Source: Bacteroidetes bacterium 4572_114
Lineage (GTDB): Bacteria; Bacteroidota; Bacteroidia; Bacteroidales; 4484-276
Length of the DNA: 5,424 nt
NCBI GenBank assembly: GCA_002254335.1
Contig: NIVA01000144.1
Span: forward strand, 1 to 5,424
Direction: 5' to 3'
The translations under genes and the position numbers were made by a program. Under the pieces are notes generated by a model. That model ran no database searches. It was given only the letters and a program-made list of their open reading frames with translations, and was not told the DNA's origin. Of this stretch, positions 1-5,325 are shown piece after piece (the first letter of the stretch is position 1; every line of letters starts with the position of its first letter).

Positions 1-6
1 TGTAAG

Positions 7-94
7 AATGGAAGAATGGAAAAATGGAGTGATGGAGTATTGGAGTAATGGAGTAATGGAGTAGTGGAGTATTGGAGTATTGGAGTATTGGAAA
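7..94. repeat. 8-bp tandem repeat array, NNTGGAGT
   Basis: Eleven consecutive 8-bp units can be laid out without a gap. The eight central units (23-86) all carry an invariant TGGAGT preceded by a variable dinucleotide (AA, GA, AT, AA, AA, AG, AT, AT). The first two units and the last end in TGGAAG or TGGAAA, so the array decays at both edges. It lies in non-coding DNA and may extend upstream of the window. I see no reading frame or promoter that uses it. It is a microsatellite-like array whose copy number probably varies; any function is unknown. Confidence 0.9.
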
Positions 95-133
95 AAATCA
101 GGGGTTTGGAATTATTGCAACTACTTTTTATGT

Positions 134-296
134 GTCCGGTCTAAAAACGGAGTTTTTGAAAATTAGCGAAATTTTGTTGTTTTCAACCAAATGATTATAA
201 AGTAATTAGAAAAATAAATTAGCGCATCCATATGACTGAAAGGCATCTGTATGGACGGACAAGTTTCGCGGCAAAATATGGCTTTTTAGCCCGGAC
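134..296 (+). repeat. MITE-like repeat element, copy 1 (163 bp)
   Basis: The element begins with GTCCGGTC and ends with GCCCGGAC, inverted termini with one mismatch. It shares 41 of 42 leading bases (134-175), an internal ATTAGCGCAT (218-227) and 25 of 28 trailing bases (269-296) with a second copy at 1087-1211 in the same orientation. Its middle is divergent and about 38 bp longer than in copy 2. It contains small dyads, AAAAAC..GTTTTT and AAAATT-AGCGA-AATTTT. No transposase is encoded, and I see no clear target duplication around this copy. A non-autonomous mobile element or an interspersed structured repeat are both possible. Confidence 0.75.
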
Positions 297-337
297 TCTT
301 TTATCTTTCCACAAAGCAGTAGTCATTCTAAAATTTT

Positions 338-345
338 TACTTTTG
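338..345 (+). promoter_or_regulatory. putative -7 box of the YCII-like gene
   Basis: TACTTTTG matches the Bacteroidetes primary-sigma -7 consensus TAnnTTTG and lies 28 bp before the ATG at 374. This predicts transcription starting about 6-8 bases downstream and a leader of roughly 20 nt. No TTG is present at the expected -33 distance, so the promoter would be weak or activator dependent. It lies just outside repeat copy 1. Confidence 0.5.
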
Positions 346-373
346 GCAAGATTTAATTTTAACCAATATATAA

Positions 374-1054
374 ATGAAACATCTCAGCTTATTTGCCTTT
401 ATCATTTTATTAAGTCTTAGGATTTTTTCGCAGGCCGCGCCATCTTATTATTTTGTGATGCTCAACACCAATCACAACAAGCCAAAACTCAGTGAAGAGG
501 AAGTAAATAGAATCCAGGTTGCCCATTTGGCCAATATGGATAGTTTGGCAAATATTGGTCAATTGGTGGCCACTGGCCCGTTTCATGGGGGAGGGGGATT
601 GTTCATATTTAGGGCAGGGTCGCTTGAATCTGTTGATAAAATGCTGAAATCCGATCCTGCCGTAAAAGCCAATAGGTTCACAACTGAATTATACCCATTA
701 CAAATGATACTTGGTTCGGTATGCCCGCAAAAGGATGATTATGAGATGGCAGAATACCAGTTTATAAAATATAGTCCGGTTGCCGAAAAAATCAACGGTG
801 CAAGCGAAAAGAAATATTCGAAATTAAATACAAGGCACACCAAGTTTTTTACGGAGAACATTTTTTCCATCCGTTTGATCGCTGCCGGTAATTTTGGGTC
901 GTCCAACGGGGGCTTCCTGATTACCGAAAAAATAGATGAAGAAAAACTTGAGCGGTTGTTGATGTACGATCCCTGGGTTAAATCAGGATATTTTACCAGT
1001 ACGTTGAAAGTTTTATGGATCGCAGAAGGCTCTTTTTGTGAAAATGACAATTAA
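374..1054 (+). CDS. exported protein with two YCII-like domains
   Basis: A 226-residue protein starting with a typical signal peptide: basic MKH, a hydrophobic stretch at about 4-18, and a likely cleavage near FSQ-AA (residues 18-22), so it should act in the periplasm or outside. Residues 25-110 resemble the YCII family: H51, then a Leu-rich helix, A-T-G-P-F (66-70) with a following Gly run, and D94-P95. A second, more diverged unit covers about 126-216, with H155, A-G-N-F (171-174), G179-G180 and D199-P200. The His and the Asp-Pro that are conserved in YCII proteins are thus present in both halves. Family knowledge: YCII proteins are usually single-domain, about 95 residues and cytoplasmic, with a ferredoxin-like fold and mostly unknown reactions. 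An exported tandem version is unusual and its substrate cannot be inferred. The start is chosen for its signal peptide and the A/T-rich leader; there is no Shine-Dalgarno, as usual in Bacteroidetes. The gene stands alone, with a repeat element on each side. Confidence 0.8.
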   Translation: MKHLSLFAFIILLSLRIFSQAAPSYYFVMLNTNHNKPKLSEEEVNRIQVAHLANMDSLANIGQLVATGPFHGGGGLFIFRAGSLESVDKMLKSDPAVKANRFTTELYPLQMILGSVCPQKDDYEMAEYQFIKYSPVAEKINGASEKKYSKLNTRHTKFFTENIFSIRLIAAGNFGSSNGGFLITEKIDEEKLERLLMYDPWVKSGYFTSTLKVLWIAEGSFCENDN

Positions 1055-1084
1055 TTGTGAAAGCCAAAATTCAAAGCTAAAATT

Positions 1085-1213
1085 GAGTCCGGTCTAAAAA
1101 CGAAGTTTTTGAAAATTAGCGAAATTTTACATTTTACAAACACATGTTTATAAGCTATTTAAAAAAGTTTATTAGCGCATTAGCGGCTAAATATGGCTTT
1201 TTTGACCGGACTC
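1085..1213 (+). repeat. MITE-like repeat element, copy 2 (129 bp)
   Basis: GAGTCCGGTC (1085-1094) and GACCGGACTC (1204-1213) are perfect inverted ends; the match extends to 12 bp if the flanking TT/AA are counted. The same AAAATT stands directly outside both ends (1079-1084 and 1214-1219), which could be a target-site duplication, but it is A/T-rich and partly overlaps the extended inverted repeat. The copy lacks about 38 bp found in copy 1 between ATTAGCGCAT (1171-1180) and the right end (1184-1211). It begins 31 bp after the stop codon of the YCII-like gene and might also contribute to ending its transcript. Confidence 0.78.
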
Positions 1214-1274
1214 AAAATTCAAATACATAATACTTGTAGTGTGTAACTTTAAGGATAACTGTCTGACAGCTTTT

Positions 1275-1296
1275 TTATCGGTTTAAAAGCCGATAA
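1275..1296. promoter_or_regulatory. operator-like palindrome, unit 1
   Basis: TTATCGG-N8-CCGATAA is a perfect 7+7 inverted repeat with an 8-bp centre (TTTAAAAG). It is 18/22 identical to a second palindrome whose start lies 29 bp downstream. It lies upstream of the predicted -33 element of the SpmA-SpmB gene, so it would not be in the mRNA of that gene; this argues for a protein-binding site rather than an RNA hairpin. The size fits a dimeric helix-turn-helix regulator. The regulator family cannot be identified from the site. Confidence 0.6.
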
Positions 1297-1303
1297 ATAT
1301 CCT

Positions 1304-1325
1304 TTATTGGTTTAAGGACCGATAA
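1304..1325. promoter_or_regulatory. operator-like palindrome, unit 2, over the -33 region
   Basis: TTATTGG-N8-CCGATAA differs from unit 1 at four positions, one in the left arm (a T:G pair if it folded as RNA) and three in the centre. It contains the TTG (1307-1309) proposed as the -33 element of the next promoter and ends six bases before the -7 box. A protein bound here would block RNA polymerase, which suggests repression. With unit 1, the 29-bp spacing would allow two dimers to bind nearly side by side. Confidence 0.6.
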
Positions 1326-1339
1326 TTCTTTTATTTTTG
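1307..1339 (+). promoter_or_regulatory. putative promoter of the SpmA-SpmB fusion gene
   Basis: TATTTTTG (1332-1339) matches the Bacteroidetes -7 box TAnnTTTG. A TTG at 1307-1309 lies 22 bp upstream, close to the usual spacing of about 19-21. Transcription would start near 1346, leaving a leader of about 50 nt before the ATG at 1395. The -33 part is inside operator-like unit 2. Confidence 0.55.
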
Positions 1340-1394
1340 CGATAAACATTGAAGGTATTGGACTGAAAATTCTGAAATTCTAAAAATAATTATT

Positions 1395-2627
1395 ATGGTG
1401 TTAAATTACTTATGGATAGCTTTTTTTATGATTGCCTTTGTTGTAGGGCTGGTCAAGTTGATATTTTTTGGGGACGTAGAAGTTTTCCCGGCAATGATGG
1501 GCAGTACATTTGATATGGCCAAGATGGGGTTTGAAATTTCGCTGTGGCTCACCGGTGTGATGACCTTATGGCTTGGGATAATGAAGGTTGGCGAAAAAGG
1601 TGGTGTGATAAGGGTGATGGCACGTTTTGTAGGGCCACTTTTCCAAAAGCTGTTTCCTGATATCCCAAAAGATCACCCTGCTTCCGGTTCGATACTTATG
1701 AACCTGGCCGCAAATATGCTCGGGCTTGACAATGCCGCAACCCCCCTTGGGTTAAAAGCTATGACACAATTACAGGAATTGAACAAGGAAAAAGACACTG
1801 CTTCAAATTCCATGATCATGTTCCTTGTGTTGAATACATCGGGCCTTACCCTCATACCGGTCAGCATCATGGTTTACCGTTCGCAATTGGGCGCTGCCGA
1901 TCCATCTGATATTTTTATCCCGATTTTGCTCACCACCTTTTTTTCTACACTGGCCGGTATTATTACAGTTTCTTTATATCAGGGGTTAAACCTGTTTAAT
2001 AAAGTTGTCCTCTCTTATCTCGGTGGGTTTACCCTCCTTGTTTCAGCTATAATCTGGTACTTTTCTATTCTTCCACAAGAGCAAATTGGTGTAATTTCTT
2101 CAGTCGCCAGTAATATTATTTTGTTTTCAATTATCGTATCTTTCATAGGCCTCGCGGTCTATAAGAAAGTGAATGTTTACGAAGCGTTTATCGATGGGGC
2201 AAAAGACGGGTTTGGTATTGCTGTTAAAATTATCCCCTACCTTGTGGCAATTTTGGTCGCCATTGGTGTGTTCCGCACATCGGGGGCAATGGATTTTGTG
2301 GTAAATGGAATAGGTTGGATATTTGCCTACCTGGGCACGAACACCGATTTTGTCCCGGCCCTGCCCACTGCGTTTATGAAACCGCTTAGTGGCGCCGGTG
2401 CCCGCGGAATGATGGTGGATGCCATGAACAGTTTCGGTGCAGATTCTTTTGTTGGGCGGTTGGCATCAACTTTTCAGGGATCCACCGATACCACATTTTA
2501 TGTGTTGGCCGTCTATTTTGGTTCGGTGGGGATTAAAAAAGTACGCTACGCCGTTACCTGTGGGCTGATTGCCGATTTCTTCGGTATAGTTGCGGCCATA
2601 TTTATTGCTTATCTGTTTTTTCATTGA
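1395..2627 (+). CDS. SpmA-SpmB fusion, nucleoside recognition (Gate) membrane protein
   Basis: A 410-residue polytopic membrane protein made of two halves. Residues 1 to about 195 match spore maturation protein SpmA: K-L-F-P-D-I-P-K-D-H-P-A (85-96), N-L-A-A-N (103-107) and N-A-A-T-P-L-G-L-K-A-M (113-123). Residues about 205-410 match SpmB: Y-E-A-F-I-D-G-A-K-D-G (262-272), K-I-I-P-Y-L-V (278-284), F-R-T-S-G-A (293-298), S-F-V-G-R-L-A-S (351-358), Q-G-S-T-D-T-T-F-Y-V (361-370) and F-G-S-V-G-I-K-K (375-382). Both halves belong to the Gate domain family that includes nucleoside transporters. In Bacillus, SpmA and SpmB are separate proteins of just under 200 residues needed for spore core dehydration. 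Here they are joined, as known in non-sporulating Bacteroidetes, where the substrate is not established. About ten hydrophobic segments are visible, including 3-25, 44-64, 138-160, 171-195, 205-224, 235-256, 275-293 and 388-408. No frameshift or lost motif is seen. Upstream palindromes suggest repression. The TPR lipoprotein gene follows after 38 bp. Confidence 0.93.
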   Translation: MVLNYLWIAFFMIAFVVGLVKLIFFGDVEVFPAMMGSTFDMAKMGFEISLWLTGVMTLWLGIMKVGEKGGVIRVMARFVGPLFQKLFPDIPKDHPASGSILMNLAANMLGLDNAATPLGLKAMTQLQELNKEKDTASNSMIMFLVLNTSGLTLIPVSIMVYRSQLGAADPSDIFIPILLTTFFSTLAGIITVSLYQGLNLFNKVVLSYLGGFTLLVSAIIWYFSILPQEQIGVISSVASNIILFSIIVSFIGLAVYKKVNVYEAFIDGAKDGFGIAVKIIPYLVAILVAIGVFRTSGAMDFVVNGIGWIFAYLGTNTDFVPALPTAFMKPLSGAGARGMMVDAMNSFGADSFVGRLASTFQGSTDTTFYVLAVYFGSVGIKKVRYAVTCGLIADFFGIVAAIFIAYLFFH

Positions 2628-2633
2628 TATCCT

Positions 2634-2641
2634 TATTTTTG
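2634..2641 (+). promoter_or_regulatory. putative -7 box of the TPR lipoprotein gene
   Basis: TATTTTTG fits TAnnTTTG and is identical to the -7 box of the SpmA-SpmB gene; the shared stretch is TTATTTTTGC. It lies 24 bp before the ATG at 2666. No TTG sits at the right distance; the nearest upstream TTG is 26 bp away. The gene may therefore be transcribed both from here and by read-through from the SpmA-SpmB gene. Confidence 0.45.
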
Positions 2642-2665
2642 CCCAAAATATAAAACAGTCAAATT

Positions 2666-3559
2666 ATGTCAAAATTCAAATGGTTACCTTACCTGTTTAT
2701 TATAGCTTTATTTTTAGGTTGCTCATCCGGAAAGCAATTGACCCAGATACAGGAATCTGCCCACACAAGTTTTGATGCTGGGAATTATGCTGAGGCTTTA
2801 TCTCAATATGAAAGTATCATTGCCAATTACGAAAGCCTGGGGAAGTCAACAGAGTGTCAGGTTTATACACAGGCTGGCATATCAGCCCTCAACCTTGATC
2901 AGACCAATAAAGCACTTGATTATCTGAAGAAAGCTACTTACACACCCTTTGCTGATGAAAATACTTATGCTGCCATGGCCGGGGCTTACCGTAATATCGA
3001 CAACCTCAGTCTTGAGATCGAAGCTTTGGAAGATTATGTTAAAAAGTATCCTGATGGCACTGACGCAATGCAAATGAAGATACGCCTGTTTGAAACTTAT
3101 GTGGAGAGTGAAAACTGGGACCTGGCTTTTGGGCTGTGGCCTGAGATTGAGCCTCAGGTAAAGGTTGAGATAAAACAAATAGAAAATTATTACAAGGTTA
3201 ATGAGGCCTTGGGGAACCTGGATAAAGTAGAGGGCCTGGCTGATCAGCTACTTGAAATGAATGATGAAAATGTGATTGGTTTGGAGTTTATGGCAAAAAA
3301 ATATTACAACATTGCCGAAAATCGCTATAACGCCGAAATGGAGGCTTATGAGAAAAAGAAAACCCGGAAACAGTATGCGAAACTTCTAAAAGCACTGGAT
3401 GTTGTAACAGAGAATTTTAAAATTTCATTAGGCTATTTTGAAACACTTTACAAATTAAACCCACTTCCAGCCTATGCCAACTATATGGGAAATATTTATG
3501 TCCGTTTCAACGATCAGGAGAAGGCAGATTATTATCATAACTTAGGGCAGAGAAAGTAG
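2666..3559 (+). CDS. TPR-repeat lipoprotein
   Basis: A 297-residue protein with a lipoprotein signal peptide: MSKFK, a hydrophobic core (7-18) and L-F-L-G-C with Cys19 as the likely lipidated residue. The box is not canonical (Phe at -3, Leu at -2) but acceptable for Bacteroidetes. The residues after the Cys are S-S-G-K, without the acidic run linked to surface export, so a periplasm-facing anchor is more likely. The mature part is almost all helical and carries TPR-like units: A32..G39-N-Y-A-E-A-L..Y48 is the clearest, followed by units at about 66-92, 99-128 and 134-160, and a last one near 268-294 (A-Y-A-N-Y-M-G-N-I-Y). A charged helix (222-240, rich in Glu and Lys) separates the last unit. 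TPR lipoproteins act as scaffolds for envelope complexes; the partner here is unknown. The start gives an intact signal peptide and an A/T-rich leader. The gene lies 38 bp behind the SpmA-SpmB gene. Confidence 0.88.
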   Translation: MSKFKWLPYLFIIALFLGCSSGKQLTQIQESAHTSFDAGNYAEALSQYESIIANYESLGKSTECQVYTQAGISALNLDQTNKALDYLKKATYTPFADENTYAAMAGAYRNIDNLSLEIEALEDYVKKYPDGTDAMQMKIRLFETYVESENWDLAFGLWPEIEPQVKVEIKQIENYYKVNEALGNLDKVEGLADQLLEMNDENVIGLEFMAKKYYNIAENRYNAEMEAYEKKKTRKQYAKLLKALDVVTENFKISLGYFETLYKLNPLPAYANYMGNIYVRFNDQEKADYYHNLGQRK

Positions 3560-3587
3560 GTGCAACGTTCTTTGTCGGGTTCATTTT

Positions 3588-3620
3588 ATTCCCTTAGCGA
3601 TTCAAGGTCGCTTAGGGAAT
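3588..3620 (-). repeat. 33-bp imperfect hairpin, copy A
   Basis: ATTCCCTTAGCGA (3588-3600) and TCGCTTAGGGAAT (3608-3620) form a 13-bp stem with one T-T mismatch and a 7-base loop. The reverse complement matches the hairpin at 5286-5318 at 26 of 33 positions, so the two copies are inverted relative to each other. No T-run follows on either side, so it is not a standard terminator, though it may slow read-through or protect the 3' end of the TPR mRNA, whose stop codon is 28 bp upstream. Confidence 0.75.
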
Positions 3621-3742
3621 TAGAAGCGACCACGATGGCCTCGTACTCATAGCTAAAGGGGCCGGGATTGGAGTGGCATCCCCATACGGGTAAACCTCGC
3701 GTCATGGCGGCTAAAAAATTTATTTATTTAATCAAGAAAAAC
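3621..3742. other. non-coding gap before the last gene
   Basis: The first two thirds (about 3623-3713) are visibly richer in G and C than the flanking DNA; a short GGGAT/ATCCC dyad (3664-3682) is present. The last 30 bases are A/T-rich, as expected just before a Bacteroidetes start codon. I find no TAnnTTTG box. A TTG at 3668 and an ATG at 3704 are in frame with the following gene, but the peptide they would add has no feature and they lack the A-rich leader. Confidence 0.45.
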
Positions 3743-5128
3743 ATGAAATGGTTTACAAAAAAGTACAGGCCACACCGCGCCCACAAGAGAGGATTTTTTT
3801 TTAAAACCTTGCTCAGGAGTTTGGGTATTGGAAAAAAAAGGCATCATAAACACATTTCTAAGTCGGGGGTTAGCCCGGTAGTTGTACAGCCCCAACAGAA
3901 AAAACACCATAAATCGAAACACAAGCACCGAGGGTTTTATTTCATCATGAGGCTGTTTAAAAGGCGTCCCCATCGCAAATCCAGGAGCAGCTATACAATT
4001 ATACAGGAACTGGAACGTCATCCAATTCCTGTGCCCCGTGAAGGCAAATACAATGAATTTGGCCATGAAAAGCCCTCGGGGAGAAGAAGTGGGAAACACA
4101 AAAGGACTGCCCGCCCATCCAAAAATTATGAAAAAAGAGAGGGGTTAAAAATACGATGGACAAGGGCATGGCAGAATGCATTTTATTTCCTCAACCTGCG
4201 TAGCCAACCCTATGACTCCTTCATGAGGGACCCCAATGATATCAATGCCAAAAAGCAGGTGATGCCGATACGCAAAATTGCGGTTTATATTTTCAATTCC
4301 ACCGTACTGTTCCTTATATCTTACATTGTGGCCTACATTACCTATCAACTAATTGTAATTTTTGTGGCCTCATTTTTTGGCATCGATTCGGTGTTGTACT
4401 ACTATGAAGTTCTTTTTCCAATTGGGAATTATGGTTCGTTGTGGACGCGGTTTAATATTATAATGATCACCATCTCCGGGCCGCTTGTGTCCTTGATCCT
4501 GGGGTTGGTTTACTTCAGGTTTTTTTTGCGCCGGGAAGGGATTGGCCCAATGGCCAAATTGTTTTTTTGGTGGCTCTCGTTTCACTCGTTCAGTATGTTT
4601 TTTGGGGCTTATGTTGCCGGGGTCATCACCGTCCAGGGGTTTGGCTTCGCAACCGGCTGGTTGTTCCTGCCGGTATTTATAAAATTCCTCGTGGCTTTGG
4701 GCTCTTTATTTGTCCTGATGGTGATTGGTTATTATGCCACAAAGCCATTGCTCGAAACATCCAATTCATTAAGGCACATCATCCGTGGCAACAGGGGCTA
4801 TTTTATATTGACCCAGGCAGTAGTCCCTTGGTTTCTTGGGAGTTTGATCCTTTTTTTAATCAAAATCCCGGATAAGAACCCGCAACATGAAAATATTATT
4901 GTTTACGATTTAATCATTATTGCCTCCCTTGTTTTTGCCATCATACCTACTTTTTTCAACAAGAAGGCAAAACCGCGCAACAAGCTGTTTAAATCCAGAA
5001 AGCGGATGAAATTTGTATGGGTTTACATGCTGGTGGCCATCTTACTGATTGTAGCCTACCGGCTGGGCCTCGACAACGGGTTGCATTTTGTTATTCGAAT
5101 TTTGGTAAATATTACTCCCTATGGTTGA
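3743..5128 (+). CDS. polytopic membrane protein with basic, His-rich N-terminal tail
   Basis: I do not recognise the family. From the ATG at 3743 it has 461 residues. The first 125 contain 50 Lys, Arg or His, with clusters K-K-R-H-H-K-H (31-37) and K-K-H-H-K-S-K-H-K-H (53-62), and look disordered; by the positive-inside rule this tail should be cytoplasmic, where it could bind nucleic acid, phospholipid or metal. From about 178 come seven hydrophobic segments: 178-211, 237-261, 271-296, 308-332, 353-373, 385-405 and 423-440. The second contains S-G-P-L-V-S-L-I-L-G-L (245-255), faintly like the G-P-L-x-N/S segment of site-2 proteases, but there is no HExxH zinc motif in the membrane part. Start choice: 3743 has an A-rich leader ending AAGAAAAAC; the in-frame ATG at 3704 (13 more residues) and TTG at 3668 lie in or at the edge of GC-rich non-coding DNA. 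No clear promoter precedes it, so read-through from the TPR gene is possible. It is flanked by two inverted hairpin repeats. The frame is intact across runs of T9, A8 and T8. Confidence 0.8.
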   Translation: MKWFTKKYRPHRAHKRGFFFKTLLRSLGIGKKRHHKHISKSGVSPVVVQPQQKKHHKSKHKHRGFYFIMRLFKRRPHRKSRSSYTIIQELERHPIPVPREGKYNEFGHEKPSGRRSGKHKRTARPSKNYEKREGLKIRWTRAWQNAFYFLNLRSQPYDSFMRDPNDINAKKQVMPIRKIAVYIFNSTVLFLISYIVAYITYQLIVIFVASFFGIDSVLYYYEVLFPIGNYGSLWTRFNIIMITISGPLVSLILGLVYFRFFLRREGIGPMAKLFFWWLSFHSFSMFFGAYVAGVITVQGFGFATGWLFLPVFIKFLVALGSLFVLMVIGYYATKPLLETSNSLRHIIRGNRGYFILTQAVVPWFLGSLILFLIKIPDKNPQHENIIVYDLIIIASLVFAIIPTFFNKKAKPRNKLFKSRKRMKFVWVYMLVAILLIVAYRLGLDNGLHFVIRILVNITPYG

Positions 5129-5204
5129 TGGCCTTGATCCTTTGTGTATGAACCGGGAGGCGTTGATGCTACAAATATTTCGTGGCGCTGCTGCTAATGT
5201 TTTT
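5129..5204. other. non-coding stretch after the last gene
   Basis: No gene, promoter or terminator is supported here. An open frame on the minus strand covers it but runs back into the preceding gene and has no recognisable content. It leads into a run of inverted repeats that fills the rest of the window. Confidence 0.4.
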
Positions 5205-5262
5205 GACGTTTCCATCCCGATCCCGAAAGTTTTCGGGATTCGGGAGTGGACGTTGGAAAGTC
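5205..5262. repeat. long imperfect inverted repeat
   Basis: The core CCCGATCCCGAA (5216-5227) pairs with TTCGGGATTCGGG (5232-5244) with one extra base on the right arm. An outer arm, GACGTTTCCA (5205-5214), pairs with TGGAAAGTC (5254-5262) with one bulge, although a second TGGA (5247-5250) could compete. No T-run follows. This looks like an interspersed palindromic repeat rather than a terminator. Confidence 0.65.
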
Positions 5263-5285
5263 GTGGCATGGCCGTGATGAAAATT

Positions 5286-5318
5286 ATTTCCTAAGCGACT
5301 CGAAGTCGCTAAGGAAAT
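5286..5318 (+). repeat. 33-bp imperfect hairpin, copy B
   Basis: ATTTCCTAAGCGACT (5286-5300) and AGTCGCTAAGGAAAT (5304-5318) form a 15-bp stem with one A-A mismatch and a 3-base loop. It is the inverted partner of the hairpin at 3588-3620. At the fourth base pair C-G in one copy is T-A in the other, which keeps pairing, and the internal mismatch sits at the same place in both. It lies 157 bp after the stop codon of the membrane protein gene. Confidence 0.78.
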
Positions 5319-5325
5319 TTAAAAA

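Noticed and set aside
7..94. CRISPR array
   Set aside because: The 8-bp units have no spacers; this is a simple tandem repeat.
232..420. 62-residue open frame on the + strand before the YCII-like gene
   Set aside because: It begins inside repeat copy 1, overlaps the signal-peptide region of the real gene in another frame and has no recognisable content.
1275..1325. Two consecutive terminators or an attenuator
   Set aside because: They lie upstream of the predicted transcription start, lack a GC-rich stem with a following T-run, and are conserved as palindromes with a fixed period, which fits protein-binding sites better.
2590..2775. 61-residue open frame bridging the SpmA-SpmB and TPR genes
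   Set aside because: It overlaps two well-supported genes in a different frame and its sequence follows from theirs.
3588..3620. Rho-independent terminator of the TPR gene
   Set aside because: The stem is long enough, but no T-run follows on the + strand and the sequence recurs elsewhere as a repeat.
3728..4099. 123-residue minus-strand open frame
   Set aside because: It lies opposite the basic tail of the membrane protein gene; the Lys/Arg/His-rich codons on the + strand explain its Phe-rich composition.
3743..5128. Membrane metalloprotease (site-2 protease, M50)
   Set aside because: A G-P-L-V-S-L segment is suggestive, but no HExxH motif or matching Asp motif is found in the hydrophobic part; the only His-Glu pair is in the soluble tail.
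5042..5269. 75-residue minus-strand open frame at the 3' end
   Set aside because: It crosses the end of the membrane protein gene and a palindromic repeat and shows no family motif or start context.
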